A stretch of DNA of 11,967 nucleotides, taken from an uncultured Lachnospiraceae bacterium (GTDB lineage Bacteria > Bacillota > Clostridia > Lachnospirales > Lachnospiraceae). The position numbers were made by a program, and so were the translations under genes. This document shows, in pieces, positions 1 through 4,725 of the stretch (position 1 is its first letter; every line of letters starts with the position of its first letter). The notes under the pieces are model-generated. The model was not told the origin of the DNA and made no database searches. It saw only the letters and a program-made list of their open reading frames with translations. The stretch is taken from contig CAJUKA010000119.1 of the NCBI GenBank assembly GCA_910586585.1, forward strand, positions 1-11,967. The letters are read 5' to 3'.

Positions 1-2
1 AC

Positions 3-161
3 AAGCTGAACTTTTGGACGAAAGACGAATACGATTGCTTCATCAGCGGCATTGAGCGGGAAAGCAAATATTATGTTATATTTGAAATCCTTTTTTGGAC
101 GGGGTGCAGAGAGGGAGATGCTTACGGTAAAATAAGACTAAAGTTAGAACAAATCCAGTAA
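3..161 (+). pseudogene. Tyrosine recombinase (integrase) remnant, truncated
   Basis: The frame starting at base 3 is open from the window edge to a TAA at 159-161. Its first part reads like the start of a phage/transposon integrase catalytic domain: FWTKDEY, then YYVIFEILFWTGCREG, where the Arg of TGCREG matches the first catalytic Arg of tyrosine recombinases. Family members continue with a motif like ELLALT. Here the frame turns to unrelated residues after about base 117, while the other frame gives EGEMLT and then stops at 133-135, as if one base were lost. The remaining catalytic residues (second Arg, His, Tyr) are absent. This is therefore a dead fragment; the 5' part lies outside the window. 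The recombinase family call is from motif recognition only. Confidence 0.6.
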
Positions 162-191
162 ATACAAGGGTTTGAGCTGATTTAGTCCTTT
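129..191. repeat. Inverted-repeat pair 1 of a TTTAGTCCT-like motif
   Basis: The left arm (129-147) contains AAGACTAAAGTTAG and the right arm (176-191) contains GCTGATTTAGTCCTT. They are imperfect reverse complements around a spacer of about 28 bases. The same motif recurs as a second inverted pair at 359-421. Nowhere else in the window did I find it. The pair begins close to the point where integrase similarity ends. Confidence 0.45.
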
Positions 192-335
192 CTCAAAATT
201 GCAACGAAGCAAGGTATTGATGGGAGGCAGCGCTGTTTTACCAATCAAATATCTCACAAATGCCCATGCTGCATCAGGATTCCGGCGGGAATAAAAGTCA
301 TGTGGTTTTGGAGGTGAAGATTGTTTTTCTGATGC
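144..335 (-). pseudogene. Possible minus-strand gene remnant (solute-binding-protein-like C-terminus)
   Basis: On the minus strand an open frame without a credible start runs down to a TAA at 146-144. Its middle reads NPDAAWAFVRYLIG, followed by LPPIN and FEKGLNQ. This order resembles the C-terminal region of ABC-transporter extracellular sugar-binding proteins, where 'DAAWxFVRYL' precedes 'LPxN...FEK'. The similarity is short and judged by eye. There is no signal peptide, start codon or ribosome site, so if real it is a decayed fragment. It overlaps one of the inverted-repeat hairpins, so chance is a fair alternative. Confidence 0.25.
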
Positions 336-348
336 ATAAAAATATAAA
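321..348 (+). promoter_or_regulatory. Candidate promoter for the 453-3344 gene series
   Basis: TTGTTT (321-326) and TATAAA (343-348) are separated by 16 bases and resemble -35 and -10 boxes of the main vegetative sigma factor. Transcription would start near 354-356, just before the hairpin at 360-420. It is the only reasonable promoter-like pair I see before the first gene. No experiment supports it. Confidence 0.35.
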
Positions 349-358
349 AATTATTTAG

Positions 359-421
359 GTAGGACTAAATTAGCTCTTGAAGTGGCAGATGCCACCGACT
401 GCATAGCTGATATAGTCCTAT
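359..421. repeat. Inverted-repeat pair 2 of a TTTAGTCCT-like motif, with inner hairpin
   Basis: Arm 360-375 (TAGGACTAAATTAGCT) is the reverse complement of arm 405-420 (AGCTGATATAGTCCTA) at 14 of 16 positions. The loop itself contains a perfect 5-bp hairpin, GTGGC-AGAT-GCCAC, so the whole could extrude as a branched structure in DNA or fold in RNA. The outer ends of the two pairs (129-140 and the complement of 413-425) also resemble each other, as the ends of a small non-autonomous element would. Confidence 0.55.
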
Positions 422-428
422 TTTTATT
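360..428 (+). terminator. Terminator-like hairpin in the leader of the first gene
   Basis: The 16-bp imperfect stem 360-375/405-420 is followed directly by a T-tract (421-425, then ATT). This is the layout of an intrinsic terminator. It lies between the candidate promoter (321-348) and the AAAGGAGG ribosome site of the gene at 453. It would therefore act as an attenuator, or it ends transcription coming from the left. The loop is large (29 bases) but contains its own hairpin. It could equally be a protein-binding site in DNA. Confidence 0.35.
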
Positions 429-452
429 GCAAAAAGGAGGATGTGAACGGCT

Positions 453-839
453 ATGACGAAGAAAGAGCTGATTGAGTTCCTAAACGAACTGGTGGAATTA
501 GCCAGTGAGGAAAACAAAACGAAGGCAGTATCGGTAAAAGAAAAATTTATCAGTGACTTTGAAAAGAGTTACGGATACGAAAAGGAGGTAATCACAGAAA
601 TTACAAAGCTGCCGCCACACTATATAGCAGCAATGCCGGATGCGGTGCAGGAAGAAATCAGGCAGAAAGTAATGGCAGCGCTGGCAGAGCATGGCGAATG
701 TACCCCTGAAAATGTTGACCGTGCCATGAGTTCCAAAATCTACGACTTGGAGGATTTGATTGACATTCGTGAGTATGTCAGGCGGATGGAGACGGAACAG
801 AGAAAGAAAGCGGAGCAGAAAAGGAGGGGCGGCAGATGA
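453..839 (+). CDS. Hypothetical protein, 128 aa, first gene of the series
   Basis: I do not recognise the family. The 128-residue product is charged and predicted mainly helical. It has an N-terminal helix rich in Glu and Leu (MTKKELIEFLNELVEL), a middle part with LPPHYIAAMP, and a basic C-terminus with many Lys, Arg and Gln. There is no signal peptide or membrane segment, so it is probably cytoplasmic. The start is the only in-frame ATG after an upstream stop; AAAGGAGG lies about 12 bases before it, slightly far. The stop codon overlaps the ATG of the next small gene (ATGA at 836-839), which suggests translational coupling. Position at the head of a ParM/ParR-like cluster suggests an element-maintenance role, but this is inference. 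Confidence 0.75.
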   Translation: MTKKELIEFLNELVELASEENKTKAVSVKEKFISDFEKSYGYEKEVITEITKLPPHYIAAMPDAVQEEIRQKVMAALAEHGECTPENVDRAMSSKIYDLEDLIDIREYVRRMETEQRKKAEQKRRGGR

Positions 840-973
840 TAGCGGCAGGAATTATAGCAGCAGTTGTGTTTGTACTTGCACTTTCAAGATCAGCAGGGCT
901 GGCAGACAGAAAGATGGAGGAGATTTACATGCTTTCCGCTGTAAGAGAGGCGGGTGGCGTGGATGGGAATTAA
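836..973 (+). CDS. Small membrane peptide, 45 aa
   Basis: A 45-codon frame starts with ATG at 836, inside the stop of the previous gene (ATGA overlap), and ends with TAA at 971-973. A strong ribosome site (AAGGAGGGG, 821-829) lies about 6 bases upstream. Residues 2-17 (IAAGIIAAVVFVLALS) form one hydrophobic span. A short polar, charged tail containing LADRKMEEIY follows. The product is probably a single-pass inner-membrane peptide of unknown role. It overlaps the start of the next gene by 11 bases, so the three genes from 453 to 1241 look translationally coupled. It is easily missed by length cut-offs. No family is recognised. Confidence 0.6.
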   Translation: MIAAGIIAAVVFVLALSRSAGLADRKMEEIYMLSAVREAGGVDGN

Positions 974-1241
974 CGTAAGGGTGCAGGACGCTCCAAAACA
1001 AAGCGGAATTATAGCAGCACAGGTAAATTTGGAAAAAGACCTAAGAAGCTGTATGCGCTGCAGGTTCTTTTACGGAAATAACAGCCAGTGTCTCGCTAGG
1101 AAGTGTGTCAGGGAGGAAAGCAAGCCTGAAATCACGGAGCAGGACAAGGAAGATATGTGCTTTGGATGTCCGTACAAACAGTCAGAACAGTATTGTTTTC
1201 CCTGCATGAGAAAGATTTTAAGGAGAGATAAAGCAACATGA
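963..1241 (+). CDS. Eight-cysteine, likely zinc-binding protein, 92 aa
   Basis: From ATG 963 the product has 92 residues with eight Cys at 30, 33, 43, 48, 66, 69, 78 and 81. The spacing is C-x2-C-x9-C-x4-C, then a charged linker, then C-x2-C-x8-C-x2-C. This is typical of two structural zinc sites (zinc-ribbon or knuckle type). Signature stretches are CMRCRFFYGNNSQC and CFGCPYKQ. There is no signal peptide, so the cysteines are more likely metal ligands in the cytoplasm than disulfides. A GTG at 954 is an alternative start, giving three more residues; neither has an ideal ribosome site. The TGA overlaps an ATG at 1238 that could serve the next gene. I do not recognise the family; nucleic-acid or protein binding is plausible. 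Confidence 0.7.
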   Translation: MGINVRVQDAPKQSGIIAAQVNLEKDLRSCMRCRFFYGNNSQCLARKCVREESKPEITEQDKEDMCFGCPYKQSEQYCFPCMRKILRRDKAT

Positions 1242-1264
1242 AAAAGATATGGAGGAAGAACAGA

Positions 1265-2188
1265 ATGGAAAAACATATTGAAGTAATCGGGATTGACCAC
1301 GGCTGGTCGAACATGAAAACAGCCACACAGATTTTTACGACAGGGGTAAAGGAGATCACTACAGAACCCGCATTTTATGATGATGTGGTGGAACTGGATG
1401 GAAAGTATTACAAGGTAGGCGGGAAACGTCTTGAGGTCAGGGACACGAAAGTTGAGAATGACAACTTCTATCTGCTTACCCTTGCGGCAGTCGCAAAGGA
1501 ACTGAACAGACGGGGAATGAGAAATGCGGATGTCCTTTTATCGGTAGGACTTCCCCTGACAAGGTTCGGTGCAGAGAAGCAGGACTTCATTGATTACCTG
1601 TCAAAGAAGAAAGAAGTCGCTTTCCGCTTTGAGAAAGAGAAGTACACGGCAAGGATAGCAAGGGTGTCCGTATTCCCACAATGCTATGCGGCAGTTGCAG
1701 AGCAGTTGAGGACTTTGCCGGGGCGTGTGGTAGTGGTGGATATAGGGAGCTGGACCATTGACATCATGCCGATAGAGAACGGCAAGCCGAATGAGGCGGA
1801 ATGTATCACAAGCCAGCAGGGACTTATCCGCTGCATGAGAATAATCAATGAGGAATGTAACAGGCAGATCGGGCAGGAACTTGAGGAAAACGTGATACAG
1901 CAGGTCATGGCTACCGGAGAGGCGGCACTGCCGGATAAGTACATGAACATCGTAAAGGACTGCCTGCGTGATTTTGCACAGAAAGTCTACAATACCCTGA
2001 AAGAACACGGTTACAACCTTGATGTGATACCGATTGTGTTTGTAGGCGGCGGAGCGGCAGTCATGAGGCTGTTCGGTTCACATGACAGCGGGAATATCCG
2101 GTACATTGAGGACATCAAAGCAAATGCAAAGGGGTATGAACAGCTTGGCAGGGTTTTCCTTGCAAAGCATCGTGACCAGATAGGATAG
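1265..2188 (+). CDS. parM-like: ParM/StbA-like actin-type ATPase
   Basis: This is a plasmid-type actin homologue, 307 aa from ATG 1265, the usual size for ParM/Alp proteins. Visible landmarks in order are the phosphate-1 motif IGIDHGWSNMKT (residues 8-19), the phosphate-2 motif VVVDIGSWTIDI (from about residue 156, Asp159), and the adenosine loop VFVGGGAAVM (Gly near 261). Family members polymerise with ATP into filaments that push or pull DNA bound by a ParR adaptor. ATG 1265 has GGAGG 9 bases upstream. ATG 1238, overlapping the previous stop, would add nine basic residues and has AAGGAG at 12 bases, so both starts remain possible. The next gene, 11 bases on, is the expected DNA-binding partner. 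Which cargo DNA is moved is not shown. Confidence 0.88.
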   Translation: MEKHIEVIGIDHGWSNMKTATQIFTTGVKEITTEPAFYDDVVELDGKYYKVGGKRLEVRDTKVENDNFYLLTLAAVAKELNRRGMRNADVLLSVGLPLTRFGAEKQDFIDYLSKKKEVAFRFEKEKYTARIARVSVFPQCYAAVAEQLRTLPGRVVVVDIGSWTIDIMPIENGKPNEAECITSQQGLIRCMRIINEECNRQIGQELEENVIQQVMATGEAALPDKYMNIVKDCLRDFAQKVYNTLKEHGYNLDVIPIVFVGGGAAVMRLFGSHDSGNIRYIEDIKANAKGYEQLGRVFLAKHRDQIG

Positions 2189-2199
2189 GAGTGGGGCAT

Positions 2200-2634
2200 A
2201 TGGCAAAGTCGAATATTGTTTTCCGAAGTTACCGCCTCAATCTTGACAATGAACAGCAGCGCAGGGTAAACAGGGTGCTTGCGGAACTGAATACGGACAT
2301 TCATAAGTCTGTAAACCAGTTCATAACGGATGCCATAGACTTCTATGCAAACAGCTTTGGGGAAGAAAACCTGTTGAGGGAGACAGGAGGACAGAAGAAA
2401 GAGGAATACATTTCAAGGAGTGACCTGGATGGTATCCGTGAAGAACTAAAGAATGATGTTAAGAATGAAATTATCATGCTGCTCGGCGCTGCCCTCGGAG
2501 GCGGGGCGGCAAGGGTGGCGGAGGGCGGCATGGGAAGGATGGTCATGGAAACCGTGGTAAAGGAAACAGCAGCCAGTATTACAGAGGAACCCGAAGATCC
2601 AACCATGATGGAGCTGGTTGACAACTGGGGATAG
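2200..2634 (+). CDS. parR-like: Ribbon-helix-helix ParR-like partner of the actin ATPase
   Basis: The product has 144 aa from ATG 2200 (AGGAG 2187-2191, spacing 8); a GTG at 2191 is less likely. The N-terminus has the pattern of a ribbon-helix-helix DNA-binding domain: a strand SNIVFRSYRLNL, helix EQQRRVNRVLAEL, then a second helix around KSVNQFITDAIDFYA. The second half is a charged linker, a Gly/Ala-rich stretch and an acidic tail ending MMELVDNWG. In known ParMR systems the ParR C-terminus contacts the ParM filament, and the tail here fits that role. Position immediately after the actin gene supports a ParMR pair. A decayed partial copy of this gene lies at 4342-4420. Candidate DNA sites are the motifs at 129-421. 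Confidence 0.78.
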   Translation: MAKSNIVFRSYRLNLDNEQQRRVNRVLAELNTDIHKSVNQFITDAIDFYANSFGEENLLRETGGQKKEEYISRSDLDGIREELKNDVKNEIIMLLGAALGGGAARVAEGGMGRMVMETVVKETAASITEEPEDPTMMELVDNWG

Positions 2635-2646
2635 GAGGAATGTTTT

Positions 2647-2829
2647 ATGGCAGGAATGGTTTTAAGAAAGACCGGGGTGGTACTGCTTACCATATTGAAG
2701 TGGATATTACAGGCGGCGCTTGTGGCATTGAAACTGGTGCTTGGGATAGCAAAGCTGTTCCTGCTGCTGCTTTCCCTTGTTATGAGGATTGTGCTGACCA
2801 TGATAGGCGTTTCGGTTGGCAGACGATGA
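2647..2829 (+). CDS. Hydrophobic basic membrane peptide, 60 aa (copy 1)
   Basis: This 60-residue product starts at ATG 2647, with AGGAGG at 2633-2638 (spacing 8); the ATG at 2640 is too close to that site. It begins MAGMVLRKT and ends in GRR. In between it is almost wholly Leu, Val, Ile and Ala with single Lys, Trp and Arg residues spaced along it (LLTILKWILQ, LKLVLGIAKLFLLLL). It could form one long or two short membrane spans, or an amphipathic hairpin. It sits directly after the ParR-like gene. A second copy at 4543-4725 is identical at 48 of 60 positions. In another frame the same DNA is also open, but that reading is much less conserved between copies. The role is unknown; membrane tethering of the partition complex or a small toxin-like activity are guesses. 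Confidence 0.68.
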   Translation: MAGMVLRKTGVVLLTILKWILQAALVALKLVLGIAKLFLLLLSLVMRIVLTMIGVSVGRR

Positions 2830-2840
2830 AAGGAGTAAAA

Positions 2841-3344
2841 ATGGATAAGAAAACTTTTGAAGAATCTTTAATCAGGCTGTGCCCTGAAAGCGGCAGGGAA
2901 GCCGTGAAACACTGGTTTTCCTTTGCGGAGGAATGTATTGAAATGGGGCAGTCCCCCGATTTTGCACTGGTATCTGACAAAGATGCTGCCATAGGAAAAT
3001 GGCTGGATGCGATTTACAAGGGGATTTGCAGGGTAAGACAGGAATATGGGGAGAAGCCTGCGGAACTGATCTGCGGACTGGCTGTTAAACACTGCCTTTA
3101 TCCGTGGGAAATGATGGAAGCTGCAAAATTCCTGAAAAATGGCGGGGATATTGATGGTGTGGTTTTACAGAGTGTGGAGGGGCTGCTGGATGAATGTGAT
3201 GCCGGGAGGGAAGCCCCTGTCCCCGAAGAAAGGGCGGGGACGGAAAAGGAGGTGGGAGACATGTGGATGCTGAAATTTTACAAGGCATATGCAAAGAACA
3301 AGAGACTGAAAAGAATGCTTGCATACCGGAGCAGGATGCAGTAG
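2841..3344 (+). CDS. Hypothetical protein, 167 aa
   Basis: The family is not recognised. The start at ATG 2841 is fixed by AAGGAG (2830-2835). The same frame is open further upstream to 2640, but that part only shadows the 60-aa peptide gene. The 167-residue product looks helical and soluble, with Cys at several helix positions (LCPES, EECIEM, KGICRV, LICGLAVKHCLYPWEM). It has an acidic linker with Pro and Glu (about residues 115-135) and a very basic tail (KFYKAYAKNKRLKRML). It lies 11 bases after the membrane peptide, as last member of the tight series. A perfect ribosome site inside the gene (3245-3253) precedes an in-frame ATG at 3261, so the basic tail might also be made separately. Confidence 0.72.
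   Translation: MDKKTFEESLIRLCPESGREAVKHWFSFAEECIEMGQSPDFALVSDKDAAIGKWLDAIYKGICRVRQEYGEKPAELICGLAVKHCLYPWEMMEAAKFLKNGGDIDGVVLQSVEGLLDECDAGREAPVPEERAGTEKEVGDMWMLKFYKAYAKNKRLKRMLAYRSRMQ
3245..3263 (+). promoter_or_regulatory. Internal ribosome-binding site with in-frame ATG
   Basis: AAAAGGAGG (3245-3253) lies 7 bases before the in-frame ATG 3261, inside the 167-aa gene. Initiation here would yield a 27-residue basic peptide (MWMLKFYKAY..., ending at 3344) identical to the C-terminal tail. The site is stronger than the one at the gene's own start. It may instead reflect a Lys-Glu-Val (AAG GAG GTG) codon run. Confidence 0.3.
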
Positions 3345-3484
3345 CTTCATAGGAGGAAACAATGCACAGAATACGGGACAGACCTGAATAGATATGTGTC
3401 CCGTGTAAACTCCCATAAGGGACAGGACAGCGGTACACGGACACAGCCTTCCTTCCCCTTATGGGGAAAGGAAAGGTGATTCAT
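3345..3484 (+). promoter_or_regulatory. Structured leader of the lipoprotein gene, with competing hairpins and a 9-codon ORF
   Basis: AGGAGG (3351-3356) precedes a 9-codon frame at 3362-3391 (MHRIRDRPE). Within it starts an 8-bp perfect stem, ACGGGACA (3373-3380) with TGTCCCGT (3397-3404). The 3' arm of that stem overlaps 3396-3407, which can instead pair with 3434-3444 (TACACGGACAC, one base bulged). A third, 10-bp perfect stem joins 3412-3421 with 3456-3465, ending a few bases before the lipoprotein's ribosome site (AAAGGTGA). The first two stems exclude each other. That suggests translational or transcriptional control by ribosome position, though no T-tract terminator is present. Confidence 0.4.
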
Positions 3485-4297
3485 ATGAAAAAGAGATTAT
3501 TCCTGATTTTATCCGTAACTGTCATGCTTGCTGCCGGATGTGGAAGTACGGACAATGCTGTACCTGATATGGAGCCGGAAGCGGCTGAAACAGTAGTGGA
3601 CGTTGTGGAACCGGATATGACGGAGAATAAAGAAGTCACTGCTGCGTATCAGGCACAAAACGGGGACACCGGAAAAGAGCAGACCGCAGAGGAAATGGCA
3701 AAAGAACCGGGGCAGGAAAAGGAGGATAAGGGGGCAGCGGAAACACCCGAACCAAAGACAGTGAGTCAGCCGGAGCGGAAAGGGGAAACAGAACCCGCAC
3801 AAAGCAGTGCAGATGTGCAAAAACAGGAAGAAACAAAGCCGGAGTGTGAAGCAAAGCCGGAAGAAACAAAGCCGGGGGAAACAGGGCAGCAGGAGCAGAC
3901 AGAACCGGAGGAAACAAAGCAGCAGGAACAGACAGTGACCATATTGCCATACGATCCCGTATCTGTATGCAGTCAGGCAGTTGCAAAGTGTCAGGCGGGT
4001 GGGATGATAACTACCACGGATAACCTTGCAAGCCTGCTGGCAGAGGGGAAGATAACGCAGGAAGAATACCATTCCTATTATCCATATGACGGACTGGGCT
4101 ATTACAGCGTTTTTGTAGAAACAGACCTGAATGCAGCGTCAACCACGTCCGGGAGGAAACTCGGAAGCGAGGACGGGATAGCGGATTACATTGCAGGGAT
4201 GATGATGCTTGAAACGGAGCCTGTATTTTATATCGAATATACAGGGGTGTGCAGCCTTAACGGGACAGAATTTTATGAGTTCCGCTGTTACAGATAG
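3485..4297 (+). CDS. Surface lipoprotein with Glu/Gln/Pro-rich stalk, 270 aa
   Basis: From ATG 3485 (AAAGGTGA about 6 bases upstream) the protein begins with a classic lipoprotein signal: MKKR, a hydrophobic core, and the lipobox LAAGC with Cys19 as lipidation site. An in-frame ATG at 3461 would add eight residues before it. Residues about 22-150 are low complexity, rich in Glu, Lys, Gln, Thr and Pro, with repeated units such as PEETKPGE and QQEQTEPEETK, probably an extended wall-spanning stalk. Residues 151-270 look folded: VSVCSQAVAKCQAGG, then EGKITQEEYHSYYPYDG, DGIADYIAGMMM and a final EFYEFRCYR. I do not recognise this domain. The product would sit on the outer face of the membrane. The next intact large gene is a wall-anchored adhesin, so both may act at the cell surface. 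Confidence 0.75.
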   Translation: MKKRLFLILSVTVMLAAGCGSTDNAVPDMEPEAAETVVDVVEPDMTENKEVTAAYQAQNGDTGKEQTAEEMAKEPGQEKEDKGAAETPEPKTVSQPERKGETEPAQSSADVQKQEETKPECEAKPEETKPGETGQQEQTEPEETKQQEQTVTILPYDPVSVCSQAVAKCQAGGMITTTDNLASLLAEGKITQEEYHSYYPYDGLGYYSVFVETDLNAASTTSGRKLGSEDGIADYIAGMMMLETEPVFYIEYTGVCSLNGTEFYEFRCYR

Positions 4298-4308
4298 GGA
4301 CACACCGA

Positions 4309-4340
4309 TGCCGGATTATGCAGGATTGTGCCGGATTATG
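4309..4340 (+). repeat. 12-bp direct repeat
   Basis: TGCCGGATTATG occurs at 4309-4320 and again at 4329-4340, 20 bases apart, just before the parR-like fragment. It may mark the junction of the rearrangement that left the partial duplication, or arise by slippage. Confidence 0.5.
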
Positions 4341-4341
4341 T

Positions 4342-4420
4342 CTTGAACTTGACAACAGGCAGCGCCGGAAGGTACACTTGGTATTGGAAGGGCTGAATAC
4401 AGAAATATAAAATCCGTAAC
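4342..4420 (+). pseudogene. Decayed fragment of a second parR-like gene
   Basis: The frame from 4342 reads LELDNRQRRKVHLVLEGL and then NTEI before a TAA at 4408-4410. It aligns without gaps to the ParR-like residues LNLDNEQQRRVNRVLAEL and NTDI (gene at 2200), matching at 13 of 22 positions. The following bases (AAATCCGTA) again fit the KSV codons after a 2-base loss. No start codon or ribosome site is present, and the rest of the gene is missing. About 120 bases later lies an intact copy of the 60-aa peptide gene, in the same order as in the complete cluster at 2200-2829. The segment is thus the remains of a duplicated parR-peptide pair. Confidence 0.62.
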
Positions 4421-4542
4421 CCCGTTCGTTGTTGATATGGTAATCCTTAATACCCGCAGGCATGAGGGCATTGTGCAGGATGCGGTTAAACGGAGGGATC
4501 AGTACAAGGTAAGGATTGCGGTAGAGGATGGGGGAAAGATCT

Positions 4543-4725
4543 ATGGTGGGAATGGTTTTGAGAAAGACGGCAACGGTACTGCTGACCATATTAAAATGGA
4601 TATTGCAGGCGGTTCTGATGCTCCTGAAACTGGTACTTGGGATAGCAAAACTGTTCCTGTTGCTGCTTGCACTGGTTGCGAGGGTGGTACTCACAATGGT
4701 CGGAGTTATGGCAGGCAGACGGTGA
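4543..4725 (+). CDS. Hydrophobic basic membrane peptide, 60 aa (copy 2)
   Basis: This frame encodes a paralogue of the product at 2647: both are exactly 60 aa, 48 positions identical, no gaps. It starts MVGMVLRKT and ends AGRR, and the Lys, Trp and Arg positions along the hydrophobic stretch are kept (ILKWILQ, LKLVLGIAKLFLLLL, final RR). Most changes are conservative (Val/Ala, Ile/Val). The ATG at 4543 matches the other copy's start; an ATG at 4528 would add five residues. The ribosome site is weak (GGGGGAAAG shortly upstream) compared with AGGAGG in copy 1, so expression is uncertain. The adjacent parR-like sequence is decayed while this frame stays intact, suggesting either selection or recent decay. 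Confidence 0.55.
   Translation: MVGMVLRKTATVLLTILKWILQAVLMLLKLVLGIAKLFLLLLALVARVVLTMVGVMAGRR

Noticed and set aside
760..978. 72-aa plus-strand frame
   Set aside because: It overlaps the 128-aa gene and the coupled 45-aa peptide, has low-quality composition and no suitable ribosome site.
2640..2840. Upstream extension of the 167-aa gene frame to ATG 2640
   Set aside because: The region is the 60-aa peptide gene in another frame. The strong ribosome site AAGGAG fixes the start at 2841, and the alternative reading is far less conserved between the two copies (roughly half identical) than the peptide reading (80%).
3509..4072. Long minus-strand frame rich in Cys, Leu and Phe opposite the lipoprotein
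   Set aside because: It mirrors the GAA/CAG/AAA-rich stalk codons, has no ribosome site and no recognisable motif.
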